NCBI GenBank assembly: GCA_903951825.1
Contig: CAJBDJ010000045.1
Coordinates: forward strand, 1 to 64,000
DNA length: 64,000 nt
Origin: an uncultured Pseudomonadota bacterium
GTDB lineage: Bacteria; Pseudomonadota; Gammaproteobacteria; Burkholderiales; Rhodocyclaceae
Direction: 5' to 3'
Shown: in pieces, positions 39,251-49,636 of the stretch
Layout of the letters: each line of letters opens with the position of its first letter
How positions within the stretch are numbered: the first letter of the stretch is position 1
Translations under genes and position numbers: made by a program
The notes under the pieces: model-generated
What the model was told of the DNA's origin: nothing
Database searches by the model: none
Seen by the model: the letters and a program-made list of their open reading frames with translations, nothing else

Positions 39251-40720
39251 ATGGGCTTCCAACAAGGTCTCAGTGGTCTGAACACGGCAGCAAAGGCGCT
39301 TGATGCGACCAGCAACAATATCGCTAACGCGAGTACGGTGGGCTTCAAGTCATCGACCGCGCATTTCGGCGATGTGTTTGCAGCTTCGTTGGCCGGTGGT
39401 GGGGCGAGCCAAGTCGGTATCGGCGGGAATGTCGCCGCGATTCAGCAGCAATTTACCCAAGGCAATATCACTTCCACCAATAATCCCCTGGATATTTCCA
39501 TTAATGGCGCGGGTTTTTTCCGGATGAGCAGTAATGGGGAAATCACCTTTACGCGCAACGGCCAGTTTCATCTCGATAAAAATGGCTACATGGTGAACGA
39601 CCAGTCTTTGCAGGTAACCGGCTATGCGGCGACAGAGTCAGGCGTGATTGTTCCGTCATCGGCGGTACCGATCCAAATCTCCGCCTCGGATTTGCCGCCG
39701 ATACCGACAGGGTCGAGTTCAACGGCCGGATTCAGGGGGGTGAGGGCTAATTTACAGCTTGATTCGCGGGTCGGGCAACCCGTTGTCACGCCCTGGGTTG
39801 CCTCTGTTTCCGCGACCGCGGGCAGTGTTTCTGCTGCAGTGATTGCTGCGGGTGGTAGTCCAGCCGAAGCGGCTGCCGCCAGTGCCGCGTTTGGTGGTAC
39901 ACCGGCTGCGATTGCTGCGGCAGTGACGGCTGCCGGTGGTAGCGCCATCGAGGCCACTGCGGCATCGTCTGCGGCGGCAGGGCCGCTATACACACCTAAT
40001 CCGCAAAGTTATAACTACTCAACTGCCTTGTCTGTCTTTGATAGTCTTGGCAATGCCCATGCCTTGACCATGTACATGGTGAAAACCGGCACGGCGGGGC
40101 AGTGGGAAGTTCGCTTCAACGTGGATGGCACACGCGACACCTACGTTAATGGCGGTGCGGCGAGCGTGGTGACATTCAATCCGGACGGCTCCCTGGCTTC
40201 CGGCAGCACAATCCCGTTGTCAATTGACCTGACGTCAATCAATGCGGCGCTGGGTCTTCCCTCGAACGCTTTTTCGCCGATGACGTTCGATGTTGATTTG
40301 GCCGGCAGCACCCAGTTTGGCAGTTCGTTCGGTACCAATCGACTCGAGCAGGATGGTTACGCGGCCGGGCGACTGGTAGGGTTGTCTGTCGATAGCGATG
40401 GTCTCGTTCAAGGTCGTTACAGCAATGGGCAAACCCTGGCCAAGGCGCAGATCGTGATGGCCAACTTTACCAGCCCGACAGGCTTGCAGTCCCTCGGCAA
40501 TAACCAATGGACTGAAACGTCGACTTCCGGCCCGGCGCTGATTGGCGCGCCGAACACATCGACTTTGGGCTCCCTGTCCTCGTCGACTGTCGAAGAGTCA
40601 AATGTCGACCTGACTGCCGAACTGGTCAATCTGATTACCCTGCAACGTAACTATCAGGCTAATGCGCAGTCGATCAAGACCCAGGATCAAGTGCTGCAAA
40701 CCCTGGTTAACCTGCGCTAA
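39251..40720 (+). CDS. flgE: Flagellar hook protein FlgE
   Basis: FQQGLSGLNTAAKALDATSNNIANASTVGFKSS and VNLITLQRNYQANAQSIKTQDQVLQTLVNLR. Confidence 0.96.
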   Translation: MGFQQGLSGLNTAAKALDATSNNIANASTVGFKSSTAHFGDVFAASLAGGGASQVGIGGNVAAIQQQFTQGNITSTNNPLDISINGAGFFRMSSNGEITFTRNGQFHLDKNGYMVNDQSLQVTGYAATESGVIVPSSAVPIQISASDLPPIPTGSSSTAGFRGVRANLQLDSRVGQPVVTPWVASVSATAGSVSAAVIAAGGSPAEAAAASAAFGGTPAAIAAAVTAAGGSAIEATAASSAAAGPLYTPNPQSYNYSTALSVFDSLGNAHALTMYMVKTGTAGQWEVRFNVDGTRDTYVNGGAASVVTFNPDGSLASGSTIPLSIDLTSINAALGLPSNAFSPMTFDVDLAGSTQFGSSFGTNRLEQDGYAAGRLVGLSVDSDGLVQGRYSNGQTLAKAQIVMANFTSPTGLQSLGNNQWTETSTSGPALIGAPNTSTLGSLSSSTVEESNVDLTAELVNLITLQRNYQANAQSIKTQDQVLQTLVNLR

Positions 40721-40740
40721 CTGAGTTCTGAGGCGCTGCC

Positions 40741-41484
40741 ATGGATCGCTTGATTTACACCGCAATGACCGGCGCCAAGCATGTCTTCATGCAACAAGCC
40801 GGAACGGCGAACAATTTGGCGAATGCCAGCACCGTTGGGTTCAAGGCGCAGGAGCATCGTTTTCGCGCTGTACCGGTGCTCGGTGAGGGAATGCCGACTC
40901 GGGCGTTTGTCGTCGATGCATCGGTCAGCGACGTTTTTGATGAGGGGCCGCTGATCTTTACCGGCCGCAACCTCGACGTGGCGGTTCAGGGGCGTGGGTG
41001 GCTGGCTGTGCAGTTGCCCGATGGCAGCGAAGCTTATAGTCGCGCCGGCAGCCTCGATGTTGACGTCAATGGTTTATTGCAAACCAAAGCGGGTTATCCG
41101 GTCGTTGGTGATGGCGGACCACTCAATATTCCCCCCGATAACTCGATTGAAATCGCCGCCGATGGCACGGTTTCTGTCGTGCCGACTTTTGGTGCCCGCA
41201 ATAGCTCCAGCGCGGTTGGTCGTTTGAAACTGGTCAATCCGCCCGAAGCCGATCTGGTTCGTGGTGCCGATGGTTTGTTCCGTCTGCGCAGTGGTCAGCC
41301 GGCTGCCGCTGACGAAAACGTCCGGGTTTCTCCCGGAACGCTGGAGGGAAGCAATGTGAATGTGACTGATGCCATGGTCAATCTGATCAGCCTCTCCCGC
41401 CAGTTCGAGATGCAAATCAAGATGATGCAAGCGGCAGATACCAACGCGCAACGCGCCGATCAACTGCTGTCATTGAATGCCTGA
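40741..41484 (+). CDS. flgF: Flagellar basal-body rod protein FlgF
   Basis: MDRLIYTAMTGAKHVFMQQAGTANNLANASTVGFKAQ. Confidence 0.95.
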   Translation: MDRLIYTAMTGAKHVFMQQAGTANNLANASTVGFKAQEHRFRAVPVLGEGMPTRAFVVDASVSDVFDEGPLIFTGRNLDVAVQGRGWLAVQLPDGSEAYSRAGSLDVDVNGLLQTKAGYPVVGDGGPLNIPPDNSIEIAADGTVSVVPTFGARNSSSAVGRLKLVNPPEADLVRGADGLFRLRSGQPAAADENVRVSPGTLEGSNVNVTDAMVNLISLSRQFEMQIKMMQAADTNAQRADQLLSLNA

Positions 41485-41496
41485 TAGGAATAAATC

Positions 41497-42279
41497 ATGA
41501 TCCGCTCCCTCTGGATTGCCCGCACCGGCCTCGACGCCCAACAAACCCAGCTTGATGTCATCGCCAACAATCTGGCCAACGTCAGCACCAACGGCTTCAA
41601 GCGCGGCCGTGCGGTCTTTGAAGACTTGCTTTACCAGACGCTGCGGCAACCGGGGGCGCAGTCATCACAGCAAACACAGGTGCCAACCGGGTTGCAACTG
41701 GGCAGTGGCGTGCGACCGGTGTCAACCGCGCGGATTTTTACCCAGGGCAATATCCAGAAAACCGATAACTCGCTCGACCTGGGAATCCAGGGCGACGGTT
41801 TTTTCCAGATTTTGATGCCTGACGGAACCACCGGTTATACCCGTGACGGCTCTTTCCAGAAAGATAATCAAGGGCAGATTGTGACTTCGGATGGTTATCC
41901 TCTGCAGCCCAATATCACCATTCCGGCGACCGCCACCTCGGTCAGTATCGGTACCGACGGTACGGTAACCATCACGCAGTCGGGAACTGCGGCATCGACG
42001 CAAATCGGCAGTATTCAACTGGCCAATTTCATCAACCCGGCCGGCTTGCAAAGCATCGGGCAAAACCTCTTTCTGGAAACCGCAGCCAGCGGCACCCCGA
42101 CACCCAATACCCCGGGTACCAATGGCGCCGGGATCGTCAATCAAGGGTATGTCGAAACTTCGAATGTCAATGTGGCAGAAGAACTGGTCTCGATGATCCA
42201 GACGCAGCGTGCTTACGAGCTCAATTCGAAAGTGGTTTCTACTTCCGATGCCATGCTCGGGCGCCTCAGCCAGTTGTGA
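41497..42279 (+). CDS. flgG: Flagellar basal-body rod protein FlgG
   Basis: [44 protein letters not shown]. Confidence 0.97.
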   Translation: MIRSLWIARTGLDAQQTQLDVIANNLANVSTNGFKRGRAVFEDLLYQTLRQPGAQSSQQTQVPTGLQLGSGVRPVSTARIFTQGNIQKTDNSLDLGIQGDGFFQILMPDGTTGYTRDGSFQKDNQGQIVTSDGYPLQPNITIPATATSVSIGTDGTVTITQSGTAASTQIGSIQLANFINPAGLQSIGQNLFLETAASGTPTPNTPGTNGAGIVNQGYVETSNVNVAEELVSMIQTQRAYELNSKVVSTSDAMLGRLSQL

Positions 42280-42288
42280 GGTGAAACC

Positions 42289-42945
42289 ATGAAACACCTT
42301 GCTCCCATCGTTTTATTGGCGCTCGCCGGCTGTACGACGGTGCCGCCAACCAATGTCCATCAGCCGATGACCGCCCGTCCTTCGCCGCGTTTTGAGGCAC
42401 CCGTCGGTAATGGGGCAATTTTTCAAGCCGGCTACAGCAAGCCTTTGTTTGAGGATCGGCGTGCTCGCTATGTCGGCGACACCATGACGATCAAAATTAC
42501 CGAAAGCACCAGCGCGACGGCCAAAAACAGCAACAAGCTTGACAAGTCGAATGCCCAAAGCGCCTCGGTTACCGCTTTCAAAGGGTTGCCTGGCCGCGGT
42601 GTTCTCGACATGAATCTGGCAGCCGATAGTTCCACCGCTTTCAGTGGCAAAGGCGAAGCGGCTAACAATAATGCCTTCTCGGGCAGCATCACGGTGACGG
42701 TGATTGACGTCATGCCGAATGGCAACTTGCTGGTATCCGGCGAGAAACAATTGGCGATCGGTGAGGAGCAGGAATTTGTACGAGTCTCGGGAGTGGTGAA
42801 TCCGAGCTTCGTCGATTTTGCCAACAGTATCGATTCGTCGAAGGTGGCGGATGCCCGCATCGAGTACAAATCTGCCGGCCAGTTGAGCGAAGGCCAGTTC
42901 ATGGGCTGGATGGCACGATTCTTCCTTAATGTGTTGCCATTCTAG
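42289..42945 (+). CDS. flgH: Flagellar L-ring protein FlgH
   Basis: Lipoprotein signal (LALAGC), L-ring core SGEKQLAIGEEQEFVRVSGVV. Confidence 0.95.
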   Translation: MKHLAPIVLLALAGCTTVPPTNVHQPMTARPSPRFEAPVGNGAIFQAGYSKPLFEDRRARYVGDTMTIKITESTSATAKNSNKLDKSNAQSASVTAFKGLPGRGVLDMNLAADSSTAFSGKGEAANNNAFSGSITVTVIDVMPNGNLLVSGEKQLAIGEEQEFVRVSGVVNPSFVDFANSIDSSKVADARIEYKSAGQLSEGQFMGWMARFFLNVLPF

Positions 42946-42968
42946 TTAATCCTTCGCGGAGACAGTCG

Positions 42969-44063
42969 ATGAAAACGGACAACGGCAAATGGCGGCGGCA
43001 GGCGGCAATACTCGCCGCTTTTTTCTTGCCGCTTTGGTCACTCCCGGCGCTTGCCGAACGGATCAAGGACATCGCATCAATTCAGGGTGTGCGCAGCAAC
43101 CAGTTGATCGGCTATGGCATCGTTGTCGGTCTCGACAACACTGGCGATCAAACAACCCAGACCCCGATGACGACCCAGGCGTTGGGCAACATGCTGTCGC
43201 AGATGGGCGTCAACCTGACCACCGATCAGGCTACCAAGCTGCAGTTGAAAAACGTCGCCGGCGTTGTCGTGACCGCCGTCCTGCCGGCTTTTGCCAAACC
43301 CGGACAGCCGATAGACATCACGGTTTCGTCGATGGGCAACGCCAAAAGCATTCGCGGCGGCACGCTGTTGATGACGCAGTTGAAAGGCGCTGACGGTCAG
43401 GTTTACGCCATCGCTCAGGGCAATGTCCTGGTGGGCGGGGTCGGCGCTTCGGCGGGCGGCTCGAAAGTGACCGTCAACCACCTTTCGGCCGGCAGAATTC
43501 CTGCCGGAGCGACGGTCGAACGCAGTGTGCCGACGGCGGTCGGGCAAGGCGGATTTATCTATTACGAACTGGAAAACACCGATTTTGGTACCGTCCAGGC
43601 GGTCGTTGATGCCATCAACAAGAACCTCGGCGTAGGCACGGCACAGGCGGTTGACGGGCGCAGGGTGGCGGTTCGTGCACCAGAGGATATCGATGAGCGA
43701 GTCTCTTTTCTCGGCCGTATCGATAATCTTGATGTCAAGCCGGCGATTGGTTTGGCGCGCGTCATCATCAATCCGCGCACGGGTTCGGTGGTGATGACCC
43801 AGAAAGTCTCCCTCCAGTCCTGTGCCGTCGCGCACGGCAGCCTGTCGGTGACGGTTGATGCGGGGCAGCCGCTGAGCGGACAAGGTGCCGATATTCAAGT
43901 CAGTCAGGCCAATGGCACGCTGATGAATGTCAAGGCTGGCGCCAACCTGGCCGACGTTGTCAAGGCTTTGAATTCATTGGGAGCAAATCCTCTCGATCTG
44001 CTGGCTATCTTGCAGGCGATGAAGGCAGCCGGTGCCTTGCGTGCCGAACTGGAAGTCATCTGA
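42969..44063 (+). CDS. flgI: Flagellar P-ring protein FlgI
   Basis: RIKDIASIQGVRSNQLIGYGIVVGLDNTGD. Confidence 0.97.
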   Translation: MKTDNGKWRRQAAILAAFFLPLWSLPALAERIKDIASIQGVRSNQLIGYGIVVGLDNTGDQTTQTPMTTQALGNMLSQMGVNLTTDQATKLQLKNVAGVVVTAVLPAFAKPGQPIDITVSSMGNAKSIRGGTLLMTQLKGADGQVYAIAQGNVLVGGVGASAGGSKVTVNHLSAGRIPAGATVERSVPTAVGQGGFIYYELENTDFGTVQAVVDAINKNLGVGTAQAVDGRRVAVRAPEDIDERVSFLGRIDNLDVKPAIGLARVIINPRTGSVVMTQKVSLQSCAVAHGSLSVTVDAGQPLSGQGADIQVSQANGTLMNVKAGANLADVVKALNSLGANPLDLLAILQAMKAAGALRAELEVI

Positions 44064-44072
44064 AAGTCGCTC

Positions 44073-45041
44073 ATGTCAATCAAGATTCAAAACACGCCGA
44101 ATCGCGCCGCCTTTGACGTAAACAACGCCCAGGATGTCCGGGCGCAGTTTCAGAAAGACCCCAAGCAGGGCTTGCAGGCGGCAGCGCAGCAATTCGAGAC
44201 GATGTTCCTGCAAATGGTGCTCAAGAGTATGCGCGATGCGACGCCGCAGGATGGCTTGCTGAACAGCGACCAGACGCGGTTTTACAATGGATTGCTCGAT
44301 CAGCAAATGGCGCAGGACATGGCTACGCAAGGCCGGGGGATTGGTTTTGCCAAGCTGATCGAAAGGCAGTTGGGTGGTTCAACGGGGATGCCGGAAGGGG
44401 GTGGGGGTCTGCCGCCACCGGCAAACCCTGCCGGCAGCACTTTGCCGCTCTCGCTCTCCGATGGCCGCCACCTGCAATACAAGGCGGTTGCTGCGAGCTT
44501 CCCTTCATCGGCTGCTTATGCTGCCTCATCGACATCGCTTGCCGGGATTGGCAAGACAAATGAGGCGGCTGGCTCGGCGCCGGAGTTTGTCAACCGGGTC
44601 TGGCCACATGCCGTTGAGGTGTCACGCTCAACCGGCATTCCACCGCAATTTCTGGTTGGCCATGCCGCCCTGGAGAGTGGTTGGGGGCGCAGTGAAATTC
44701 GCAAGGCTGATGGCTCTTCCAGCTTCAACCTGTTTGGTATCAAGGCCGGAAAAAACTGGACGGGAGGCACCGTCGATACGGCGACTACCGAATACGTCGA
44801 TGGCCAGCCGCAGCAAGTGGTTGAGCGTTTTCGCACGTACGGCTCTTACGAGGAGGCGTTCCGCGATTACGCCAGTCTGTTGCGCAATAACTCACGCTAC
44901 GGCGGGGTCATTGGTTCCCAGGATGGCACGGAGTTTGCGAAACGCTTACAGCAAGCGGGTTATGCCACTGATCCGATGTATGCAGACAAGCTCTCGCGCA
45001 TCATCAATGGCCCAACCCTGAGACAGGCGTTGATCGGTTAG
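44073..45041 (+). CDS. flgJ: Flagellar rod assembly protein/muramidase FlgJ
   Basis: N-terminal rod domain FETMFLQMVLKSMRDA, C-terminal glucosaminidase FLVGHAALESGWGRSEIR. Confidence 0.96.
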   Translation: MSIKIQNTPNRAAFDVNNAQDVRAQFQKDPKQGLQAAAQQFETMFLQMVLKSMRDATPQDGLLNSDQTRFYNGLLDQQMAQDMATQGRGIGFAKLIERQLGGSTGMPEGGGGLPPPANPAGSTLPLSLSDGRHLQYKAVAASFPSSAAYAASSTSLAGIGKTNEAAGSAPEFVNRVWPHAVEVSRSTGIPPQFLVGHAALESGWGRSEIRKADGSSSFNLFGIKAGKNWTGGTVDTATTEYVDGQPQQVVERFRTYGSYEEAFRDYASLLRNNSRYGGVIGSQDGTEFAKRLQQAGYATDPMYADKLSRIINGPTLRQALIG

Positions 45042-45090
45042 ACGGCGCCTAAACTTTCCGGCGAAATGGCCGTAAACCTCCTTGAGGTGA

Positions 45091-47145
45091 ATGATGAGCA
45101 CAGGATTATTCAGTATCGGTATCAGCGGTCTTAATGCCGCCCAGTTGAATTTGCTGGCAACCGAGCATAACGTCGTTAATGCCAGCACGCCCGGCTATAC
45201 GCGCCAGCGCGTTGTCCAGAGCACCAACACGGCGGTCAATTCGTATGCCGGTTCGCTCGGTCAGGGTGTTCATGTCCAGACCATCGAGCGTATGTACGAC
45301 AAATTCTTGACTAGTCAGATCAATACCGCCCAGACGCAGATGAGTTCTCTTGACGCTTATTACAGTCAGATCAAGCAGATAGATGCGATGCTGGCCGACC
45401 CGTCAGCCGGTTTGTCGCCGGCATTGCAGGATTTTTTCTCGGGCGTTCAGCAGGTGTCATCCAATCCGTCGCTGTTGCCAGCACGCCAGTCGATGATTTC
45501 CGCAGCACAAACCCTGGTAACCCGCTTTCAAAATCTGGATCTGCGGCTGACTGAAATTGCCGAACAGGTGAATGGCCGGATTTCCAATGCGGTGGCCGAG
45601 ATCAATAGCTTCGCCTCCCAGATCGCCAAATTGAATCAGCAAATCATTGTTGCCGAATCGGGCTACGCGCAGCCAGCCAATGATTTGCTCGATCAACGCG
45701 ATCAGCTGGTGAATGAGTTGAATAAACTGATCAAGGTCTCAACCACGACGAATGCCGACGGCTCTTTCAATCTTTTTATCGGTACCGGACAACAACTGGT
45801 GGTCAGTGCGCAGGCCAATGAATTAACCGCGACCTCGTCCAGGGCTGACCCGACAAAGATCGTTGTCGGTCTGAAAACGCTCGGCGGGGTACAGGAGTTC
45901 CCGGAGTCGATGATCACCGGGGGGGAACTCGGCGGTCTGATCAGTTTCCGCGATCAATCTCTTGAAGTCGCTGCCAACGAAATGGGGCGGGTCGCTGCCT
46001 CTCTGGCGTTGACCTTCAATGCCCAGAATGCCTTGGGTCAGGATTTGACTGGCAAGGCTGCGGGGGATATTGGTTTTGTCGGAGGATTTTTCACGATTCC
46101 CGATCCAAAACTGGTTCCCAACTCAAGCAACATCGGGAGTGCTAGTCTCGCCGCTACCTTTGCCGCCCCCAATGCCCCCGGGGCACCCGGCTACAGCGGG
46201 AATTTCTCGACAAATCTGAGCAACAGCAGTTATCAAATCCAGTTTGGTGTTGCCTCGGGGGTGCCATTGTCGACGCCATACACCATTACGCGATTGAGCG
46301 ACAATGTTCAGGTGGCATCCGGTACGGGCACCGGAAACGTGGTTTTTGATGGCGTCAATCTGGCGATCACGGCCAGTGGAGCCAATGGCGACCGATTTAT
46401 CCTCAAGCCGGTGACCGAGGCAGGGCGGAATATTGGGGTCAATCCGCTGGTTGCCGCAGACCCGCGCCTGGTGGCCGCGGCGGCGCCGGTAAAGGTAACG
46501 CAGGCATTGACTAATACCGGGTCGATGGCGGTTTCCCAGGGAATTGTCGGTGTCGGATACAACGCTTCGGTTTTGCCAGTTACCTTGCTTGCGGAAGCGG
46601 CGACGCCGCCAACCACACTGAGTGGAATCACGGGGTCATGGACAGCGATTTATTCTGATGGCCAAAATGCGGGCTCGGGGACGGGCGGCACGATTGCCCT
46701 GACGAATGCCTCGGGAGGTACGCTTTCCCGAATTACGTTTTCAGGAATGTCTTTTGAAGTCAGCGGGGCGCCCGCTTCGGGTGACAGTTTTGTCATCGGC
46801 CGGAATCGATCCGGTACCAACGCAGGCGTCCAGGACGGTCGAAATGCAGCCTTGTTTGCCAAGTTGCAAACCCAAAATACACTGGCTGGCGGCACCTCAA
46901 CTTTTCAGGCCGCTTACGCGGGACTCGTGGCCGACAACAGCATTCGTGCGCGTGAGGCCAAGGTACAACTTGATGCGCAAAGTGCCATTCTGGATCAGGC
47001 GCAAGCGACCCGGGATTCGCTTTCTGGCGTTAATCTCGATGAAGAAGCAGCCAACATGCTGCGCTTTCAGCAGGCTTATCAAGCCTCATCCAAAATATTG
47101 GAGATCGGTAACCGGCTCTTCGACACCATCCTGTCGATCGGCTAA
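45091..47145 (+). CDS. flgK: Hook-associated protein FlgK
   Basis: SIGISGLNAAQLNLLATEHNVVNASTPGYTRQRV. Confidence 0.95.
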   Translation: MMSTGLFSIGISGLNAAQLNLLATEHNVVNASTPGYTRQRVVQSTNTAVNSYAGSLGQGVHVQTIERMYDKFLTSQINTAQTQMSSLDAYYSQIKQIDAMLADPSAGLSPALQDFFSGVQQVSSNPSLLPARQSMISAAQTLVTRFQNLDLRLTEIAEQVNGRISNAVAEINSFASQIAKLNQQIIVAESGYAQPANDLLDQRDQLVNELNKLIKVSTTTNADGSFNLFIGTGQQLVVSAQANELTATSSRADPTKIVVGLKTLGGVQEFPESMITGGELGGLISFRDQSLEVAANEMGRVAASLALTFNAQNALGQDLTGKAAGDIGFVGGFFTIPDPKLVPNSSNIGSASLAATFAAPNAPGAPGYSGNFSTNLSNSSYQIQFGVASGVPLSTPYTITRLSDNVQVASGTGTGNVVFDGVNLAITASGANGDRFILKPVTEAGRNIGVNPLVAADPRLVAAAAPVKVTQALTNTGSMAVSQGIVGVGYNASVLPVTLLAEAATPPTTLSGITGSWTAIYSDGQNAGSGTGGTIALTNASGGTLSRITFSGMSFEVSGAPASGDSFVIGRNRSGTNAGVQDGRNAALFAKLQTQNTLAGGTSTFQAAYAGLVADNSIRAREAKVQLDAQSAILDQAQATRDSLSGVNLDEEAANMLRFQQAYQASSKILEIGNRLFDTILSIG

Positions 47146-47159
47146 CGAGGAGTCATATC

Positions 47160-48116
47160 ATGCGTGTCAGTACATCGATGATCTTCAATAACGGTAGTAA
47201 CGGGATCCAGAGCCGACAGTCCGATCTGTACAAAATTCAGAGCCAGCTCTCCAGCGGCAGGCGGATTCAGACACCTGAGGATGATCCGATTGGCGCTTCT
47301 GAAGTTCTTCAAATCAGCCAGTCCAATGCCGTCAATAGCCAGTATTTGGAGAATCAGGCAAATGCGCAGGGACAGCTTGCCTATGTCGAGTCCACGCTCG
47401 GCGGAATTGGCGATGCGCTGTTGAGAGTGACCGAGTTGGCGACCAAGGGCGAGGGGGTATCACTCAGTGCTGCCGAGCGAGGAATGATCGCTACCGAGTT
47501 GAAGGGGCTGCTGGCGAACCTGATCGGCCTGGCTAATACCCAGGACGGAACCGGAAAATATATTTTTGCCGGGTACAACTCGTCGATCAAGCCGTTTTCC
47601 GCTGTGACGCAGTCGACCCCACCGCCCGTTTACGGCTTGGGTAACACCTATGTCACCTACAGCGGGGATGCTGGCAAGCCAACGCTGTCAGTGACTGCAT
47701 CGAATGAGATGGCGGTGAGCGAGAACGGCCTGGACGTATTCATGCTGGTCAAGAATGCCTCCGGAAGCGTCAGCGGCAAGAGCCTGTTTGACACGGTGCA
47801 GAACCTGATCAACAACATGGATGGCTCTTTGACCTATGATTCGGCGAAGCAGGCGACAGCGATCGTCGAGGTCAGGTCGTTGATTTCGCACATCTCAACG
47901 GTTCGGGCTTCGGTCGGAGCGCGTCAGAATTCTCTGGATGGACTGACCTCGGCCGGTGAGGATGTCAAATATCTGTACGACAGCCGTCTCGCAGAGTTAC
48001 AGAATCTGGATTACACCGCTGCTATTTCTGAGTATGCAAACGTCAAAATGCAACTTGAGGCCGCTCAGTTGAGTTTCAAGCAAAGCAGTCAGCTGAGCTT
48101 GTTCAGCCTCTTATGA
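47160..48116 (+). CDS. flgL: Hook-associated protein FlgL
   Basis: MRVSTSMIFNNGSNGIQSRQSDLYKIQSQLSSGRRIQTPEDDPIGASEVL. Confidence 0.96.
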   Translation: MRVSTSMIFNNGSNGIQSRQSDLYKIQSQLSSGRRIQTPEDDPIGASEVLQISQSNAVNSQYLENQANAQGQLAYVESTLGGIGDALLRVTELATKGEGVSLSAAERGMIATELKGLLANLIGLANTQDGTGKYIFAGYNSSIKPFSAVTQSTPPPVYGLGNTYVTYSGDAGKPTLSVTASNEMAVSENGLDVFMLVKNASGSVSGKSLFDTVQNLINNMDGSLTYDSAKQATAIVEVRSLISHISTVRASVGARQNSLDGLTSAGEDVKYLYDSRLAELQNLDYTAAISEYANVKMQLEAAQLSFKQSSQLSLFSLL

Positions 48117-48586
48117 AAGTCATGGTTCTGATGCTTGCTGGCGGGATTGCATTGTCCGGATGCAGTTCGCCAACCAAAATTGCATCACCACTGGTACCCG
48201 ATAAGTCCCTGCAGTTAACTGCCAAGACGTCGCTCAACATGTCTACAGCCGTTACGGGACTAGTCGTTGCGGCAGCCATTTATCTGGTCTATGACCCCTT
48301 GGCGCCAAATTGGGAAATTGAGGAGTCACGACTTCATGGCGATACATATCGCTTCTCCATGAAAATGAAGCGTTACCACACGGGAGGCTCTGGCGAGTCA
48401 ATTCAGATCCTCAAGCGGCGCGCCAGCCAACTGCAAAACGAGCAGGGCTTTGCCGATTTCCATATTCTTGAATACACCGAGGGAATCGATTCGCAGACTA
48501 TCGGCGCCCGGCGTATTGCCGAGGGAACCGTCAAACTTGTGCAGCGCGAGCAGGCTGATTCTTTCCGCCTCAATGATCGCTATTGA
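48113..48586 (+). CDS. Putative lipoprotein, translationally coupled to flgL
   Basis: Signal/lipobox GGIALSGCSSP; ATGA overlap with flgL stop. Confidence 0.75.
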   Translation: MKVMVLMLAGGIALSGCSSPTKIASPLVPDKSLQLTAKTSLNMSTAVTGLVVAAAIYLVYDPLAPNWEIEESRLHGDTYRFSMKMKRYHTGGSGESIQILKRRASQLQNEQGFADFHILEYTEGIDSQTIGARRIAEGTVKLVQREQADSFRLNDRY

Positions 48587-49365
48587 CCCGGCATTACGGC
48601 AAAGCCAAGTAGCGAACTGAGCGCAACTTCGTAAAGCGCTTGTAACGGGGTTGCCAGGTAATTCATGCTGATGGCAAGAGCGATAAATCCCCCCATCAAG
48701 GTCAATGGAAAACCCAGCGCAAAAATATTGAGTTGTGGCGCCGCGCGTGTCAGCACAGCGAGGGCGATATTGGTAATCATCAGCGCCACGACCACAGGCA
48801 AGGCAATCAGCAGGCCGAACGAAAATATCTTGCTCCCCAACTCGACAAGATTAAGCCAACTCGCCGCACCTAACGGATTGGCGCTGACGGGAATTGCGTA
48901 AAAACTCTGCGCCAGGGTGGCGACGTAAATCAGGTGTCCATTCAGCGAGAGAAACAGCAACAATCCGATCAGGCTGATGAATTCCGAAATCACCGGGGTT
49001 TGCGATGAATTGAGCGGGTCATAGGAGGTAGCAAACCCGAGACCCATTTGCATGCCAATCAATTCCCCGGCTAAATCAACGGCAGAAAAAACAATCCGGG
49101 CAGCGAAGCCCATGGCGATGCCAATCAACATTTGCTGAGCCAGAACCCAGAGGCCGGCCAATGAAGCTGGTGCCATCAGCGGCATGGCTGGTAGCGCCGG
49201 AACAATTGCGATGGTAATTCCAAAGCCGAGGATCAGGCGGGTTCGGCGCGGGATTCCGGCCGTACTCCACAAAGGCGCTGCCGCAATAAAGGCCAGAATG
49301 CGGGCTAGTGGATACGCATAAGCGACGATCCAGGCATCGATCTGCGTGGTCGTGACGCTGAACAT
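48580..49365 (-). CDS. fliR: Flagellar export protein FliR
   Basis: Multi-TM FliR-like protein, order fliPQR. Confidence 0.95.
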   Translation of the reverse strand: MFSVTTTQIDAWIVAYAYPLARILAFIAAAPLWSTAGIPRRTRLILGFGITIAIVPALPAMPLMAPASLAGLWVLAQQMLIGIAMGFAARIVFSAVDLAGELIGMQMGLGFATSYDPLNSSQTPVISEFISLIGLLLFLSLNGHLIYVATLAQSFYAIPVSANPLGAASWLNLVELGSKIFSFGLLIALPVVVALMITNIALAVLTRAAPQLNIFALGFPLTLMGGFIALAISMNYLATPLQALYEVALSSLLGFAVMPGQ

Positions 49366-49366
49366 C

Positions 49367-49636
49367 TCAGCCGATCAGTTGCGGAATATTGGTGAACAGG
49401 CGCTGAATGTAATCAACCAGATAATCCAGCATCCATGGCCCAAAAAAAATCAGGACGACAAACATCGCAACCAGTTTGGGAACAAATTGCAAAGTCGATT
49501 CATTGATCTGGGTTGCCGCCTGAAAAATGCTGATCACCAGCCCGACGACCAGAGCCGTGATCAACAAGGGCGCCGCAAGAATCAAGGTGACTTCAATGGC
49601 CTGGCGGCCGATTTCCATGACGACGCCGGGTGTCAT
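49367..49636 (-). CDS. fliQ: Flagellar export protein FliQ
   Basis: 89 aa, two TMs, [22 protein letters not shown]. Confidence 0.96.
   Translation of the reverse strand: MTPGVVMEIGRQAIEVTLILAAPLLITALVVGLVISIFQAATQINESTLQFVPKLVAMFVVLIFFGPWMLDYLVDYIQRLFTNIPQLIG

Noticed and set aside
43077-43898. 273-aa antisense ORF opposite flgI
   Set aside because: Shadow ORF; flgI is unambiguous on the plus strand.
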